Source of the DNA: Chitiniphilus shinanonensis DSM 23277
Lineage (GTDB): Bacteria; Pseudomonadota; Gammaproteobacteria; Burkholderiales; Chitinibacteraceae
Length of the DNA stretch: 64,000 nt
Assembly: GCF_000374805.1 (NCBI RefSeq)
Contig: NZ_KB895339.1
Span: 124,001-188,000, forward strand
Direction: 5' to 3'
Every line of letters begins with the position of its first letter. Positions within the stretch are counted from its first letter, which is position 1. The notes beneath the pieces were generated by a model. That model was not told the DNA's origin and did no database searches. It saw only the letters and a list, made by a program, of their open reading frames with translations. Below are positions 34,760 through 46,035 of this stretch, in pieces. The position numbers and the translations under genes are program-made.

Positions 34760-36232
34760 ATGAGCCGTGAAATTCTGTTGCTGGTCGATGCGCTGGCCCG
34801 CGAGAAAAACGTAGAAAAGGACGTGGTGTTCACCGCCCTGGAAATGGCGCTCGCATCCGCGACCAAGAAGCGCTACGACGACGAAGTGGACATCCGGGTG
34901 GAAATCGACCGCGAAAGCGGCGACTACCGCTCGTTCCGCGTCTGGACCGTGGTCGAGGACAACGATCACGAGGAGCCGAGCCGCCAGATCGCCATCACCG
35001 ACGCGCCGGACTACGACAAGGACCTGCAACTGGGCGAAACCTGGGAAGAAGAGCTGGAGCCGATCGAGTTCGGCCGGATCGGCGCCCAGACCGCCAAGCA
35101 GGTCATCCTGCAACGTATCCGCGACGCGGAGCGTGAGCAGAACCTGAACGATTTCCTGGATCGCCGCGAGCACATCGTCTCGGGCACCATCAAGCGCATC
35201 GAGCGTGGCAACGCCATCATCGAGCTGGGCAAGCTGGAGGCCGTGCTGCCGCGCGACCAAATGATCCCCAAGGAAAACCTGCGCGTGGGCGACCGCGTCC
35301 GCGCCTTCCTGCTGCGCATCGATCGCCTCGGCCGTGGCCCGCAGCTGGTGCTGTCGCGCACCGCGCCCGAGTTCATGGTCAAGCTGTTCGAGATGGAAGT
35401 GCCCGAGATCGAGAACAGCCTGATCGAACTGATGGGCGTGGCCCGCGATCCCGGCATGCGCGCCAAGATCGCCGTGAAGTCCAACGACCCCCGCGTCGAT
35501 CCGCAAGGTACCTGCATCGGCGTGCGCGGCACCCGCGTCAACGCGGTGACCAACGAGCTGGCCGGCGAGCGCGTGGACATCATCCTCTGGTCGAACGATC
35601 CGGCCCAGTTCGTGATCGGCGCGCTGTCGCCGGCCGAAGTGAGCTCGATCATCGTCGACGAGGAAAGCCACGCCATGGACGTGATCGTCGACGAGGACAA
35701 CCTGGCGATGGCCATCGGCCGTGGCGGCCAGAACGTCAAGCTCGCTTCCGAGCTGACGGGCTGGAAGCTGAACATCATGACGGTGGACGAAGCCGAGAAG
35801 AAACACGAGGAAGAATTCTCCAAGGTGCGCGAGCTGTTCGTGCAAGCGCTGGACGTCGACGAGGAAGTGGCCGACGTGCTGGTGCAGGAAGGCTTCAACA
35901 CCCTGGAAGAAGTGGCCTATGTGCCGCTGAACGAGATGCTGGAGATCGAGGCCTTTGACGAGGAAACGGTCAACGAACTGCGCGCTCGCGCCCGCGACGC
36001 TCTGCTGACGCAGGCCATCGTGCGCGAGGAGAAGCTCGAGCATCAATCCGAGGATCTGAAGACCTTGGAAGGCATGACCCCGGAACTCGCCGCCTCGCTG
36101 GCCGAGCACGAGATCCATACCCGCGACGACCTGGCCGAACTGGCGGTGGATGAACTCACCGAGTTGACCGGCATGGACGAGGAAGCCGCCAAGCAATTGA
36201 TCATGAAGGCACGCGAGCATTGGTTTGCGTGA
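34760..36232 (+). CDS. nusA: Transcription termination/antitermination factor NusA
   Basis: A 490-residue protein: N-terminal RNA-polymerase-binding domain ([38 protein letters not shown]), S1 domain (about 135-200), KH1 and KH2 ([25 protein letters not shown]), and two C-terminal acidic helix-hairpin-helix repeats (about 365-490). It modulates pausing, termination and antitermination. AAGGA precedes the ATG; it follows rimP by 65 bp. Confidence 0.97.
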   Translation: MSREILLLVDALAREKNVEKDVVFTALEMALASATKKRYDDEVDIRVEIDRESGDYRSFRVWTVVEDNDHEEPSRQIAITDAPDYDKDLQLGETWEEELEPIEFGRIGAQTAKQVILQRIRDAEREQNLNDFLDRREHIVSGTIKRIERGNAIIELGKLEAVLPRDQMIPKENLRVGDRVRAFLLRIDRLGRGPQLVLSRTAPEFMVKLFEMEVPEIENSLIELMGVARDPGMRAKIAVKSNDPRVDPQGTCIGVRGTRVNAVTNELAGERVDIILWSNDPAQFVIGALSPAEVSSIIVDEESHAMDVIVDEDNLAMAIGRGGQNVKLASELTGWKLNIMTVDEAEKKHEEEFSKVRELFVQALDVDEEVADVLVQEGFNTLEEVAYVPLNEMLEIEAFDEETVNELRARARDALLTQAIVREEKLEHQSEDLKTLEGMTPELAASLAEHEIHTRDDLAELAVDELTELTGMDEEAAKQLIMKAREHWFA

Positions 36233-36248
36233 GCCGGGAGGGATTTGA

Positions 36249-38900
36249 ATGAGTGAAATAAATGTCAGTCAATTTGCCGCCGAGCTCAAGATGCCGCCCC
36301 AGGAACTGCTGGAGCAGTTGCGCGCGGCCGGCATGCAGAAGTCGAGCCCGTCGGATACCGTCAGCGCGGATGACAAGTCGCGCTTGTTGAACCACCTGAA
36401 GCAGAAGCATGGCGCAGCCAGCGACAAGCAGAAGATCACGCTGACCCGCAAGGAAACGTCGGAGATCCGCAAGACCGATGCCACCGGCAAGGCCAAGACC
36501 ATCCAGGTCGAGGTGCGCAAGAAGCGCGTGGTGGTGTCGCCGGAAGTGCCGGCAGCGCCTGCCGCCGCGCCCGAGCGTGCCGTTGCCGCCGCCCCGGTGC
36601 TGGATGATGCCGAGCGCGCCCAGCGCGAGACCGAAGCCCGTCGCCAGGCCGAATTGCGTGAGCGCCAGGCCGCCGAGATGCGTGCCAAGCAGGAACGCGA
36701 TGTGCGCAAGGACGAGCCGGTTGCCGAAGTGGTCGAAGCGCCCGTCGTCGAAGCCGTGGTGGCCGAGCCGGTCGTCGAGCCGGTGACCGTCGCCGCGCCG
36801 ACCCCGGCCCCGGTGCCGACCCCGGCGGCTGCCGCGCCGGCGCCGACCCATGGCGACCGCCCGCGTATCGGCATGCGCGTCGAATTGCGCAAGCCCAAGG
36901 ACACACCGCTGCGCGCGCCCGAACCCGCCAAGGCGGAACCGGTCGCTGCCCCGGCGGCGGCCAAGCCCGCCGACAAGAAGCCGGCCGCCCGCAAGGACGA
37001 CCGCGACGACCGCGACAGCCGTGGCAAGAAGGGCGGCATGCGCACCCGTGGCGGCGATACCTCGGGTGGTTGGAAGTCGAAGAAGGGCGGCCGCAAGCAG
37101 AACGACAGCGATAACGCTCACGCCTTCCAGGCGCCGACCGAACCCATCGTCCACACCGTGGACGTGCCCGAGACCATCAGCGTCGCCGATCTGGCGCACA
37201 AGATGGCCGTGAAGGGCGTCGAGGTGGTCAAGGCGCTGATGAAGATGGGCATGATGGTGACCATCAACCAGGTGCTGGACCAGGAAACCGCGATGATCGT
37301 GGTCGAGGAAATGGGCCACGTGCCGGTCGCCGCCAAGCTGGACGATCCGGAAACCTACCTGGGCGACGACGACAAGGGCGAGCACGAGCAACTGCCGCGC
37401 GCGCCGGTCGTCACCGTGATGGGCCACGTCGACCACGGCAAGACCTCGCTGCTGGACTACATCCGCCGCACCAAGGTCGCTGCGGGCGAGGCCGGCGGCA
37501 TCACCCAGCACATCGGTGCGTACCACGTCGAAACCGACAAGGGCATCATCACCTTCCTGGATACCCCGGGCCACGAGGCGTTCACCGCCATGCGTGCCCG
37601 CGGTGCCAGCGCCACCGACATCGTGGTGCTGGTGGTGGCGGCCGACGACGGCGTGATGCCGCAGACCATCGAGGCGATTCACCATGCCAAGGCGGCGGGC
37701 GTGCCCATCGTGGTGGCGGTGAACAAGATCGACAAGCAGGGCGCCAACCCCGAGCGCATCCGCCAGGAACTGGTGGCGCAGGAAGTGGTGCCGGAAGACT
37801 GGGGCGGCGATACCCAGTTCGTCGAAGTGTCGGCCAAGCAGGGCCTGAACATCGACGCGCTGCTCGACGCCATCCTGTTGCAGGCTGAAGTGCTGGAACT
37901 GACCGCGCCGGTGGACGCTCCGGGCAAGGGCATCATCATCGAAGCGCGCCTGGACAAGGGCCGTGGCGCGGTGGCGACGATGCTGGTGCAGTCGGGCACG
38001 CTGCGCAAGGGCGACGTGCTGCTGGCCGGTCAGGTCTACGGCCGCGTCCGCGCCATGCTCGACGAGAACGGCAAGCAGATCAACGAAGCCGGCCCGTCGA
38101 TCCCGGTGGAAATCCTCGGCTTGTCCGAAGTACCGGGCGCTGGCGAGGATGCGATGGTGCTGGGCGACGAGAAGAAGGCCCGCGAAATCGCGCTGTTCCG
38201 CCAGGGCAAGTTCCGCGACGTCAAGTTCGCCAAGCAGCAGGCCGCCAAGCTGGAAAACATGTTCGCGCAGATGGCCGAGGGCGAGGTGCAGAACCTGCCC
38301 ATCGTCATCAAGAGCGACGTGCAGGGCTCGCTGGAAGCGCTCAGCAGCAGTCTGCAGAAGCTGTCCACCGACGAAGTGCGCGTGCAGATCCTGCACTCCG
38401 GCGTCGGCGGCATCAGCGAATCGGACATCAACCTGGCGCTGGCCTCCAAGGCCGTGGTCGTCGGCTTCAACGTGCGTGCCGACGCGGCTGCGCGCAAGCT
38501 GGCCGAGAGCGAAGGCGTGGACATCCGCTACTACAACATCATCTACGACGTGGTGGATGACGTGAAGGCGGCGCTGTCCGGCATGCTGGCCCCCGAGAAG
38601 CGCGAGCAGATCATCGGTCTGGTGGAAATCCGCCAGGTGTTCGTGATCTCCAAGGTGGGTTCGGTGGCCGGCTGCTACGTGCTCGACGGCATGGTGAAGC
38701 GCGGCGCCGGTGTCCGTCTGCTGCGCAACAACGTGGTGGTGCACCAGGGCGAGCTGGATACCCTCAAGCGCTTCAAGGATGACGTGAAGGAAGTGAAGGC
38801 CGGCTACGAATGCGGTCTGCAACTGAAGAACTACAACGACATCCAGGAAGGCGACCAGCTGGAAGTCTTCGAAATCATCGAAGTGGCGCGTTCGCTGTAA
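36249..38900 (+). CDS. infB: Translation initiation factor IF-2
   Basis: An 883-residue GTPase. It has an N-terminal IF2_N domain ([23 protein letters not shown]), a long Ala/Pro/Lys/Glu-rich linker (about 90-290), a second IF2_N-like segment, and the GTPase core with G1 [10 protein letters not shown]3 DTPGH and G4 NKID, then beta-barrel domains. It positions initiator tRNA on the 30S subunit. GGGAGG precedes ATG 36249, 17 bp after nusA. A terminator follows. Confidence 0.97.
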   Translation: MSEINVSQFAAELKMPPQELLEQLRAAGMQKSSPSDTVSADDKSRLLNHLKQKHGAASDKQKITLTRKETSEIRKTDATGKAKTIQVEVRKKRVVVSPEVPAAPAAAPERAVAAAPVLDDAERAQRETEARRQAELRERQAAEMRAKQERDVRKDEPVAEVVEAPVVEAVVAEPVVEPVTVAAPTPAPVPTPAAAAPAPTHGDRPRIGMRVELRKPKDTPLRAPEPAKAEPVAAPAAAKPADKKPAARKDDRDDRDSRGKKGGMRTRGGDTSGGWKSKKGGRKQNDSDNAHAFQAPTEPIVHTVDVPETISVADLAHKMAVKGVEVVKALMKMGMMVTINQVLDQETAMIVVEEMGHVPVAAKLDDPETYLGDDDKGEHEQLPRAPVVTVMGHVDHGKTSLLDYIRRTKVAAGEAGGITQHIGAYHVETDKGIITFLDTPGHEAFTAMRARGASATDIVVLVVAADDGVMPQTIEAIHHAKAAGVPIVVAVNKIDKQGANPERIRQELVAQEVVPEDWGGDTQFVEVSAKQGLNIDALLDAILLQAEVLELTAPVDAPGKGIIIEARLDKGRGAVATMLVQSGTLRKGDVLLAGQVYGRVRAMLDENGKQINEAGPSIPVEILGLSEVPGAGEDAMVLGDEKKAREIALFRQGKFRDVKFAKQQAAKLENMFAQMAEGEVQNLPIVIKSDVQGSLEALSSSLQKLSTDEVRVQILHSGVGGISESDINLALASKAVVVGFNVRADAAARKLAESEGVDIRYYNIIYDVVDDVKAALSGMLAPEKREQIIGLVEIRQVFVISKVGSVAGCYVLDGMVKRGAGVRLLRNNVVVHQGELDTLKRFKDDVKEVKAGYECGLQLKNYNDIQEGDQLEVFEIIEVARSL

Positions 38901-38951
38901 TTCGATGAGGTGTGCGGGGCCGGCGCGAGGTACGCGGTCGGCCCAGGCACC

Positions 38952-38990
38952 GGCGCAGGGGGCTTCGGCCTCTTGCGCCTTTTGCTTTTT
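38952..38990 (+). terminator. Intrinsic terminator between infB and rbfA
   Basis: GGCGCA...TGCGCC with an inner GGGGC/GCCTC-type stem around TTCG, followed by TTTTGCTTTTTT. It may lower expression of the distal genes relative to infB. Confidence 0.65.
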
Positions 38991-39044
38991 TGACAGGCCG
39001 CGGCCGCATGCCTCGCCGACCGCGCCTTATCGAACGATATCGAG

Positions 39045-39419
39045 ATGCCCAAGAACTTCACCCGCTCCGACCGGATCGCGCAGCAGTTGCAGCGCGACCT
39101 GGCCGAACTGATCCGTGCCGAGCTGGATCATCCCAAGGCGTCGCTGATCACCATCACCGACGTGGAAGTTACCCGCGACTATTCGCATGCCAAGGCGTTC
39201 TATACCTTCCTCGGCACCCCCGAGGAGGCCGAGGACATCGCCGCCAAGCTGGAGGCGGCCAAGGGTTACCTGCGCAGCGAACTGGCGCGTGGCTTCAAGC
39301 TGTTCAAGATGCCGGAACTGCATTTCCACTACGACCATTCGGTGGAGCAGGGCATGCACCTGGACAGCCTGATCGCCGAGGCGGGTCGCCTGCCCAAGGC
39401 GCCGGACGACGAAGCGTAA
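39045..39419 (+). CDS. rbfA: 30S ribosome-binding factor RbfA
   Basis: A 124-residue KH-like protein: SDRIAQQLQRDLAELIRAELDHPKASLITITDVEVTRDYSHAKAFYTFLG and LHFHYDHSVEQGMHLDSLI. It binds immature 30S subunits during 16S rRNA processing and cold adaptation. It sits between infB and truB as usual. Confidence 0.95.
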   Translation: MPKNFTRSDRIAQQLQRDLAELIRAELDHPKASLITITDVEVTRDYSHAKAFYTFLGTPEEAEDIAAKLEAAKGYLRSELARGFKLFKMPELHFHYDHSVEQGMHLDSLIAEAGRLPKAPDDEA

Positions 39420-39447
39420 GTCTTCAAAACCACTCTTCGACGTTCAC

Positions 39448-40356
39448 ATGGCAAAACGAAAAATCGACGGCGTCCTGCTGCTGGACAAGCCGTTCGGCAT
39501 TTCCAGCAACAATGCGCTGCAAAAGGCGCGCTGGCTGCTGAGCGCCGAGAAGGCCGGGCACACCGGTGTGCTCGATCCCTTCGCCACCGGCCTGCTGCCG
39601 CTGTGCTTCGGTGAAGCGACCAAGTTCGCCCAGCGCATGCTGGACGCCGACAAGGGATATCGCGCCACCGTCCGCCTAGGCCAGGTATCGAGCACGCTCG
39701 ATGGCGAGGGCGAGATTGCCGACAGCGGCGCCGCGCCTGCCGACCTGGCGGCGATCGAAGCGGTTTTGACGCGATTTCGCGGCGAGATCGACCAGGTGCC
39801 GCCGATGCACTCCGCGCTGAAGTTCGAAGGGCGCGCGCTCTACGAATACGCGCGCCAGGGCGTGGAGATCGAGCGCGCGGTGCGTCGCGTGACTATCCAT
39901 GCGCTCGACGTGCTGAGCTACGACGCCGGCAGCGGTGTGCTGGTGCTGGACGTGCGCTGCTCCAAAGGTACTTATATCCGCACCCTGGCCGACGATATCG
40001 GCCGCGCGCTGGGCTGCGGCGCCTATCTGGCGGGGCTGGTGCGCACGCGCACCGCCGGCTTCTCGCTGGACGACGCCATCGGGCTCGACGCCTTCGGCCA
40101 ACTGGACCTGCCGCAGCGCGAGGCGCTGCTGCTGCCGGCGGAAACGCTGGTGCTCGATCTGCCCGAACTGCGCTGCGACGAGGCCGACACCCACCGCATG
40201 TTGCACGGCATGAGCGCCCGCCGACCGGATGTCGCGCCGGGCACCTTCCGGCTTTACGGCACACAGCAAAGCACGGATAATGCGCGGTTCCTCGGTTTGG
40301 GCGAGGTGGGCGCCGACGGCGTGCTACGGTCCAAACGACTGCTTTCCACCGCGTGA
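39448..40356 (+). CDS. truB: tRNA pseudouridine-55 synthase TruB
   Basis: A 302-residue protein: KIDGVLLLDKPFGISSNNALQKARWLL, the catalytic-Asp motif HTGVLDPFATGLLPLCFGEATKF, and RCSKGTYIRTLADDIGRALGCGAYL. It isomerises U55 in the T-loop of tRNAs. It is 28 bp after rbfA; no clear ribosome-binding site, suggesting coupling to rbfA. Confidence 0.96.
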   Translation: MAKRKIDGVLLLDKPFGISSNNALQKARWLLSAEKAGHTGVLDPFATGLLPLCFGEATKFAQRMLDADKGYRATVRLGQVSSTLDGEGEIADSGAAPADLAAIEAVLTRFRGEIDQVPPMHSALKFEGRALYEYARQGVEIERAVRRVTIHALDVLSYDAGSGVLVLDVRCSKGTYIRTLADDIGRALGCGAYLAGLVRTRTAGFSLDDAIGLDAFGQLDLPQREALLLPAETLVLDLPELRCDEADTHRMLHGMSARRPDVAPGTFRLYGTQQSTDNARFLGLGEVGADGVLRSKRLLSTA

Positions 40357-40438
40357 GCATGGGGAAGTCAGGAAGGGTCGCCACGGCTCGCCTGGCTTGT
40401 CGGGACTCGATCCCTTTATCTATCTGGAGTAATCAAGA

Positions 40439-40708
40439 ATGGCTGTTACCGTTGACCAGAAGGCCGACATCGTCAAGACCTACCAACGCGCCCAAGGCGA
40501 CACTGGCTCGCCCGAAGTGCAGGTCGCGCTGTTGACCGCCCGCATCAACGATCTGACCCCCCACTTCAAGGCCAACGCCAAGGATCACCACTCCCGTCGT
40601 GGTCTGCTGAAGATGGTGTCGCGTCGTCGCCGCCTGCTGGACTACCTCAAGCGCACCAACGCTGACAGCTACCGCGAGCTGATCGCCAAGCTGGGTCTGC
40701 GCAAGTAA
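40439..40708 (+). CDS. rpsO: 30S ribosomal protein S15
   Basis: An 89-residue protein with the S15 signature [52 protein letters not shown]. It binds the central domain of 16S rRNA. It is preceded by GGAG and followed at once by a strong terminator, then pnp, the classical rpsO-pnp order. Confidence 0.98.
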   Translation: MAVTVDQKADIVKTYQRAQGDTGSPEVQVALLTARINDLTPHFKANAKDHHSRRGLLKMVSRRRRLLDYLKRTNADSYRELIAKLGLRK

Positions 40709-40715
40709 TCCCGGC

Positions 40716-40749
40716 AAAAAAGTCGCAGTCGTCAGACTGCGACTTTTTT
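40716..40749 (+). terminator. Intrinsic terminator between rpsO and pnp
   Basis: AAAAAAGTCGCAGTC (40716-40730) pairs perfectly with GACTGCGACTTTTTT (40735-40749). Some transcripts presumably read through into pnp as in other species. Confidence 0.9.
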
Positions 40750-40777
40750 GTTTTGTGTTCCTCGTCCGTCAAAAAGC

Positions 40778-40818
40778 GGTTCCGGCGGCGGCGGGGAAGA
40801 AGTGGTTGTGTCGGAACC
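40778..40818 (+). promoter_or_regulatory. Hairpin in the pnp leader
   Basis: GGTTCCG (40778-40784) pairs with CGGAACC (40812-40818). The pnp leader of enterobacteria holds an RNase III-cut hairpin used for autoregulation; whether this stem plays that role is inference. Confidence 0.35.
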
Positions 40819-40940
40819 GGCAATCGTCGTACCGCCCGCGATGCAGCGCAATGCTGTGGACTGGCGGGGCATCGGCCCGATTGCAGCGGACTGCCGTTAC
40901 GTCCAAGGCCGAGGACGCACCACTGAAGAAAGGAAAATCC

Positions 40941-43076
40941 GTGTTCAACAAAATCGTGAAATCGTTCCAGTACGGCCGGCATACGGTGAAGCTGGAAACC
41001 GGCGAGGTCGCTCGCCAGGCATCCGGCGCCGTGGTCGTGTCGATGGACGACACCGTGGTGCTGGTGACCGTCGTGGCCGCCAAGGGCGTCAAGCCGGGCC
41101 AGGACTTCTTCCCGCTGACCGTCGACTACCAGGAACGCACCTACGCCGCGGGCAAGATTCCCGGCGGCTTCTTCAAACGCGAGGGCCGTCCCTCCGAAAA
41201 GGAAATCCTGACCAGCCGCCTGATCGATCGTCCGATCCGCCCGCTGTTCCCCGAAGGCTTCTTCAACGAAGTGCAGATCGTCGCCACCGTGCTGTCGGTC
41301 GATCCGCAGATCGATTCCGACATCCCCGCCATGATCGGCGCCTCCGCCGCGCTGGCGATCTCGGGCGTGCCGTTCCAGGGCCCGATCGGTGCCGCGCGCG
41401 TCGGCTACCTGAATGGCCAGTACCTGCTGAACCCGACCAAGGATGAACTGACCACCAGCCAGCTCGACCTGGTGGTGGCCGGTACCGAACAGGCCGTGCT
41501 GATGGTGGAATCCGAAGCGCAGGAACTGCCGGAAGACGTGATGCTGGGCGCCGTGGTCTATGGCCACGAGCAGATGCAGGCCGCGATCAATGCCATCAAT
41601 GAGCTGGCCGACGAGGTGAACCCGGAGCTGTTCGACTGGGCCGAGCCGAGCCGCGACGAAGCGCTGGAAGCCCAGGTCGCCGGCATTGCCGGCGAGGACA
41701 TCGCCCAGGCATTCCGCATTCCGCAGAAGCAGGCCCGCACCGTCAAGCTGAACGAAGCCTGGGACAAGGTGAAGACCGCCCTGGTCACGGAAACCACTGA
41801 TACCCTGCAAGCGAACAAGATCCGCGGCATCTTCCACGACATGGAAGCCAAGATCGTCCGCAACCAGATCCTGGACGGCTATCCGCGTATCGACGGCCGC
41901 GACACCCGCACCGTGCGTCCGATCACGATCAGCACCAGCGTGCTGCCGCGCACCCACGGCTCGGCCCTGTTCACCCGTGGCGAAACCCAGGCACTGGTCG
42001 TGGCCACGCTGGGCACCAAGCTGGACGAACAACGCATCGACGCACTGGCCGGCGAATACACCGACCGCTTCATGCTGCACTACAACTTCCCGCCGTACTC
42101 CACCGGCGAGACCGGCCGCGTCGGCAGCCCGAAGCGCCGTGAGATCGGCCATGGCCGCCTGGCCAAGCGCGCGCTGATCGCCGTGCTGCCCAGCGCCGAG
42201 GAGTTCGGCTACTCGATGCGCGTGGTCTCCGAGATCACCGAATCCAATGGCTCGTCGTCGATGGCGTCGGTCTGCGGTGGCTGCCTGTCGCTGATGGATG
42301 CCGGCGTGCCGCTGAAGAAGCACGTGGCCGGTATCGCCATGGGCCTGATCAAGGAAGGCAACCGTTTCGCCGTGCTGACCGACATCCTGGGCGACGAGGA
42401 TCACCTTGGCGACATGGACTTCAAGGTGGCCGGTACCGACAGCGGCGTCACCGCGCTGCAGATGGACATCAAGATCAACGGCATCACCAAGGAAATCATG
42501 AAGGTGGCGCTGGATCAGGCCAAGGCCGGCCGGATGCACATCCTGGGCATCATGAAGGATGCCGTCGGCGGTGCGCGCGAAGAAGTCAGCGCCCATGCGC
42601 CGCGCCTGTACACCATGAAGATCAACCCGGAAAAGATCCGCGACGTGATCGGCAAGGGCGGTTCGGTGATCCGTGCGCTGACCGAGGAAACCGGCACCCA
42701 GATCGACATCCAGGAAGACGGCACCATCACCATCGCGTCGATCTCGGCCGAAGGTGCCGACGAGGCCAAGCGCCGCATCGGCGAGATCACCGCCGAAGTG
42801 GAAATCGGCAAGATCTACGAAGGCCCGGTGGTGAAGATCCTCGACAACAACGTCGGTGCCATCGTTTCGATCATGCCGGGGCGCGATGGGCTGGTGCATA
42901 TCAGCCAGATCGCCAACGAGCGCATCAAGAACGTCAGCGACTACCTGAAGGAAGGGCAGGTCGTGCGCGTGAAGGCGCTGGAGCAGGACGAGAAGGGCCG
43001 GGTGCGCCTGTCCATCAAGGCGGTGCTCAACGACGAAGCCGCTGCGGCTGCGCCGGTGGAGCCGGCCGCCGAATAA
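40941..43076 (+). CDS. pnp: Polyribonucleotide nucleotidyltransferase (PNPase)
   Basis: A 711-residue phosphorolytic 3'-5' exoribonuclease. It has two RNase PH domains ([56 protein letters not shown]), a KH domain ([21 protein letters not shown]) and a C-terminal S1 domain ([29 protein letters not shown]). It acts in mRNA decay. The start is GTG 40941 with AAAGGAAA upstream; the frame is open upstream through the leader but without family homology. A terminator follows. Confidence 0.97.
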   Translation: MFNKIVKSFQYGRHTVKLETGEVARQASGAVVVSMDDTVVLVTVVAAKGVKPGQDFFPLTVDYQERTYAAGKIPGGFFKREGRPSEKEILTSRLIDRPIRPLFPEGFFNEVQIVATVLSVDPQIDSDIPAMIGASAALAISGVPFQGPIGAARVGYLNGQYLLNPTKDELTTSQLDLVVAGTEQAVLMVESEAQELPEDVMLGAVVYGHEQMQAAINAINELADEVNPELFDWAEPSRDEALEAQVAGIAGEDIAQAFRIPQKQARTVKLNEAWDKVKTALVTETTDTLQANKIRGIFHDMEAKIVRNQILDGYPRIDGRDTRTVRPITISTSVLPRTHGSALFTRGETQALVVATLGTKLDEQRIDALAGEYTDRFMLHYNFPPYSTGETGRVGSPKRREIGHGRLAKRALIAVLPSAEEFGYSMRVVSEITESNGSSSMASVCGGCLSLMDAGVPLKKHVAGIAMGLIKEGNRFAVLTDILGDEDHLGDMDFKVAGTDSGVTALQMDIKINGITKEIMKVALDQAKAGRMHILGIMKDAVGGAREEVSAHAPRLYTMKINPEKIRDVIGKGGSVIRALTEETGTQIDIQEDGTITIASISAEGADEAKRRIGEITAEVEIGKIYEGPVVKILDNNVGAIVSIMPGRDGLVHISQIANERIKNVSDYLKEGQVVRVKALEQDEKGRVRLSIKAVLNDEAAAAAPVEPAAE

Positions 43077-43090
43077 GCGGTCGACACCCC

Positions 43091-43125
43091 AACAAAAAAG
43101 CCACGCATTGCGTGGCTTTTTTGTT
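43091..43125 (+). terminator. Intrinsic terminator after pnp
   Basis: AACAAAAAAGCCACGC pairs with GCGTGGCTTTTTTGTT across a 3-nt loop. Confidence 0.9.
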
Positions 43126-43144
43126 ATTCAGCTTTATCGTTGGC

Positions 43145-43171
43145 TTGACTTTGATAGTTTAAAACTATAAT
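43145..43171 (+). promoter_or_regulatory. Promoter and overlapping palindromic operator of the CE2 esterase gene
   Basis: TTGACT (43145-43150) and TATAAT (43166-43171) are 15 bp apart, slightly short. Between and across them lies a perfect 7-bp inverted repeat, ATAGTTT-A-AAACTAT (43154-43168). A regulator bound there would cover both promoter elements. Confidence 0.5.
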
Positions 43172-43337
43172 TTGCCAAGGGCCGAGCCGGCTTGCATGGG
43201 GGCTGGATCGGGTAACGGTGCTTGTTTACCACATCCAAGGGCCGTGCTCGGCCATTTTGATAGAAAATGGCAATGCAAGAAAACAATCCAATTGGTCTTC
43301 TACCTATGGTGGAGGGCTTATTCCAGGAGGAGTCTCG

Positions 43338-44885
43338 ATGAAGCGCAGTCATTTGCCATGGCTGATCTGCCTGGCGCTGTCCGGGGGCGCTGCTGCCGCC
43401 TGCCCGGGCTGGCAGGAAGGCGAACACTATGCCGCCGGTAGCGCCGTGCGCTACCAGGAGCAGACCTATACCGCGACGGTGGCGCATACCGCGCATGTCG
43501 GCGCAGGCTGGAACCCCGCCTCGACGCCGACGCTGTGGCGCGTGGGCGGCAGCTGTGACGCCGCGGTGACTCCCACCCCCGCAGCGACGCCGACCGCTGT
43601 GCCGGTCACGCCCAGCGTGACACCGGCACCGGGCAATACCGCATGCGGCGAAGCCTGGACGCAGAGCGCGGTGTACTTGGGCGGGCAACGCGTCGTCCGC
43701 AACGGCGTGCTCTATCAGGCCAAGTGGTGGACCCAGGGCGACGACCCGGCGCAATCCGGGGCCTGGGGTGTCTGGACCAAGGTCGACCATTGCTCGGTGG
43801 TCACGCCGACCCCGACACCGCAACCGACGCCTACCCCGACTCCGCTTCCCACGCCGACCGTGACACCGACGCCGGCCGGTGTGCTGGCGCAGACCGTCTC
43901 CGGCGGTCGCGTGCAGCCCGAGTCGGCCGAGCGCGTCGCCTTTGGCTGGCCCGGAGTGTATTTCGAGGGCCGCTTCAGCGGCACCGGCGTCGGGCTGCGT
44001 CTGGACGACGGCACCAATCACTACAACGTCGAGATCGACGGTAAGCCATTCGCCAGACTGGCCCGGCCCGGCAACACCACCTACTGGGTGAAGGGGTTGA
44101 ACGATGGCGTGCATACCGTGCGCCTGTCCAAACGCACCGAATTCCCCAGCGTCGTCGCCCGCTTCGGCGGACTGGTCGCTGCCGACGGTGGCACGCTGCT
44201 TGCCCCGCCGCCGGCCCCGACCCGCCGTATCGAGTTCATCGGCGATTCGTATACTTCCGGCCTGGGGGCCGAATCGGGCAATCGCGATTGCAGCGACGAG
44301 CTGCTGGTGTCCTCGACCAACAGCGACGCCAGCTTCGGTGCGCTGACCGCGCGCCACTACGGCGCGGCCTACCAGCTCAACGGCTATTCGGGCGTCGGCC
44401 TGGTACGCAACTACAACGGCGCGGACCGCGGCACCGACTATCGCACCTACTACGATCGCGCCTTGCCCGGCGTGGTCGGCAACCAATGGGTGCAGGGCGA
44501 CTGGAAGCCGCAGGTGGTGGTGGTCGGGCTAGGCATCAACGACTTTTCGACGCCGGTGAATGCGGGCGAGCCCTATACCGCCGAAACCTTGAAGGCGACC
44601 TACAAGGCGGCCTACCTGGAGTTCCTGGGCAAGCTGCGTCGCCAGTACGGCAACGATGCCTACCTGATCGTGAGCGCGACCGCGCTGTACCAGACCACCG
44701 CACTGGCGGATACCGCCCAGGCGGTGGTGGCGGAAGCGCAGGCACAGGGCGATACACGCGTGGTGTACTTCTACTATGACGGCCTGGACGGCATGGGCTG
44801 CCAGTGGCATCCGTCCGTCAATGACCATCGCGCCATCTCCGGCAAGCTGATCAACCTGATCGACAGCCTCAAGGTCTGGCCCTGA
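43338..44885 (+). CDS. Secreted CE2-type carbohydrate esterase with two CBM5/12-like modules
   Basis: A 515-residue modular exoenzyme. Signal peptide about 1-20; CBM5/12 module about 21-73 (CPGWQEGEHYAAGSAVRYQEQTYTA); linker; second CBM5/12-like module about 100-150 (YLGGQRVVRNGVLYQAKWWTQGDDP); Thr-Pro linker; a jelly-roll domain about 185-290; and an SGNH-hydrolase domain with Ser304 in FIGDSYTSG and His491 in QWHPS. This two-domain arrangement is that of family CE2 acetyl esterases. The residue usually Asp before the His is Gln, so a Ser-His dyad is likely. GGAGGAG precedes ATG 43338. A chitin-surface-bound deacetylase is a reasonable but unproven role. Confidence 0.88.
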   Translation: MKRSHLPWLICLALSGGAAAACPGWQEGEHYAAGSAVRYQEQTYTATVAHTAHVGAGWNPASTPTLWRVGGSCDAAVTPTPAATPTAVPVTPSVTPAPGNTACGEAWTQSAVYLGGQRVVRNGVLYQAKWWTQGDDPAQSGAWGVWTKVDHCSVVTPTPTPQPTPTPTPLPTPTVTPTPAGVLAQTVSGGRVQPESAERVAFGWPGVYFEGRFSGTGVGLRLDDGTNHYNVEIDGKPFARLARPGNTTYWVKGLNDGVHTVRLSKRTEFPSVVARFGGLVAADGGTLLAPPPAPTRRIEFIGDSYTSGLGAESGNRDCSDELLVSSTNSDASFGALTARHYGAAYQLNGYSGVGLVRNYNGADRGTDYRTYYDRALPGVVGNQWVQGDWKPQVVVVGLGINDFSTPVNAGEPYTAETLKATYKAAYLEFLGKLRRQYGNDAYLIVSATALYQTTALADTAQAVVAEAQAQGDTRVVYFYYDGLDGMGCQWHPSVNDHRAISGKLINLIDSLKVWP

Positions 44886-45038
44886 GCCGACCCATTGGCC
44901 GCCGCCCGCCCGGGCGGCGGCTTTGCCCGCCTGGGTATTCCGTCTCAACGGCGCTTCCCGGGGGATGATCGACCTGTCATGGCCGCCCCCCCCCGGCCCG
45001 GCCCCGGTTATAGTCCGGCAAGGCCCGAGGAGAGCGTC

Positions 45039-46031
45039 ATGCAAGCATCGAACTACCAAGACAACGGCTGGTACCTCAGCCCGGAAAAGCAACTACTGCA
45101 TCTGGATGGCGCGATGCAGCGCGCCGTCGAATCGGCGGCGCCGCTCGACCTGGCCAGCTGCCTGGTCGAACGCGGCCGTTGCCTGGAGTCGCTATGGCAG
45201 CCGCAGCACGCGCTGGATGCCTACCAGCAGGCAGAAGAGGTGATTGCACCGCAGCCTGGCGATGCCGCCATCCTGGTGCGCTGCCGGGCCCGGCTGGGCA
45301 GCGCGGCCATCCACTACGCGCATGCCGACTACGCGCAGGCGCTGGAGGATTGGCAGTGGGCGCTGCGCATGGCGCGGCTGGCCGGGCACGACCTGGCGGC
45401 CGGCGAGGCGCTGCTCGGCCTGGGGCGGATCTGTTCGGCGCTGGGGCGGGCCGACGCCGCCTTGTCCTACAACGAGCAGGCGCTGCGCATGCCCGACCTG
45501 GACAGCCGGGTGCAGGCGATGGTCCTGCTGAATGTGGTGTCGAACCTCAACGCTCTCGGCCGTTTTGGCGACATGGCCCAGCGGCTGCGCCAAGTGGAGC
45601 AACTGATCGCCTGCACACCGGGATTGCCATTCATCGCCGAATGGCACACCTATTGCGGCATGGCCTGTGCCGGCCTGGGTGATCTGAGTAGCGCGCGCCC
45701 GCACTTGCGGCGCGCGGTGGCATTGGCCGACGGCGCCAATAATCACTGGATCAGGGCGTTTGCTTCGCTGCAACTGGGCAAGCTGCTGGCGCGTACCCGC
45801 GACTTCGTCGGCGCACGCAGGTGGTTGACGCAAGCCCAGGAGATCGGCGAGGGGCTGGGACTGGCGCATACGCTGATGGATATCCATCACGCGCAGTCGC
45901 AGCTGTGCGAAATGATGGGCAACGTGGCGGAGGCCTTCGAGCACCACAAGCTTTACCACCACTACCACGAGTGGGCGCACGATGGGCTGCGGCGCGAGCT
46001 GGTGCGGGAATTGTTGCCACGCGCCGCCTGA
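45039..46031 (+). CDS. TPR-repeat protein of unknown function
   Basis: A 330-residue protein without signal peptide, built from helical tetratricopeptide repeats: ALDAYQQAEEVIAPQ, ALEDWQWALRMARLAGHDLAAGEALLGLGRICSALGRADAALSYNEQAL, and later ARRWLTQAQEIGEGLGLAHT. It resembles the TPR halves of larger signalling proteins, but no GGDEF, kinase or DNA-binding domain follows; it ends RRELVRELLPRAA. AGGAG precedes ATG 45039. A protein-protein interaction scaffold is likely; partner unknown. Confidence 0.8.
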   Translation: MQASNYQDNGWYLSPEKQLLHLDGAMQRAVESAAPLDLASCLVERGRCLESLWQPQHALDAYQQAEEVIAPQPGDAAILVRCRARLGSAAIHYAHADYAQALEDWQWALRMARLAGHDLAAGEALLGLGRICSALGRADAALSYNEQALRMPDLDSRVQAMVLLNVVSNLNALGRFGDMAQRLRQVEQLIACTPGLPFIAEWHTYCGMACAGLGDLSSARPHLRRAVALADGANNHWIRAFASLQLGKLLARTRDFVGARRWLTQAQEIGEGLGLAHTLMDIHHAQSQLCEMMGNVAEAFEHHKLYHHYHEWAHDGLRRELVRELLPRAA

Positions 46032-46035
46032 ACGC

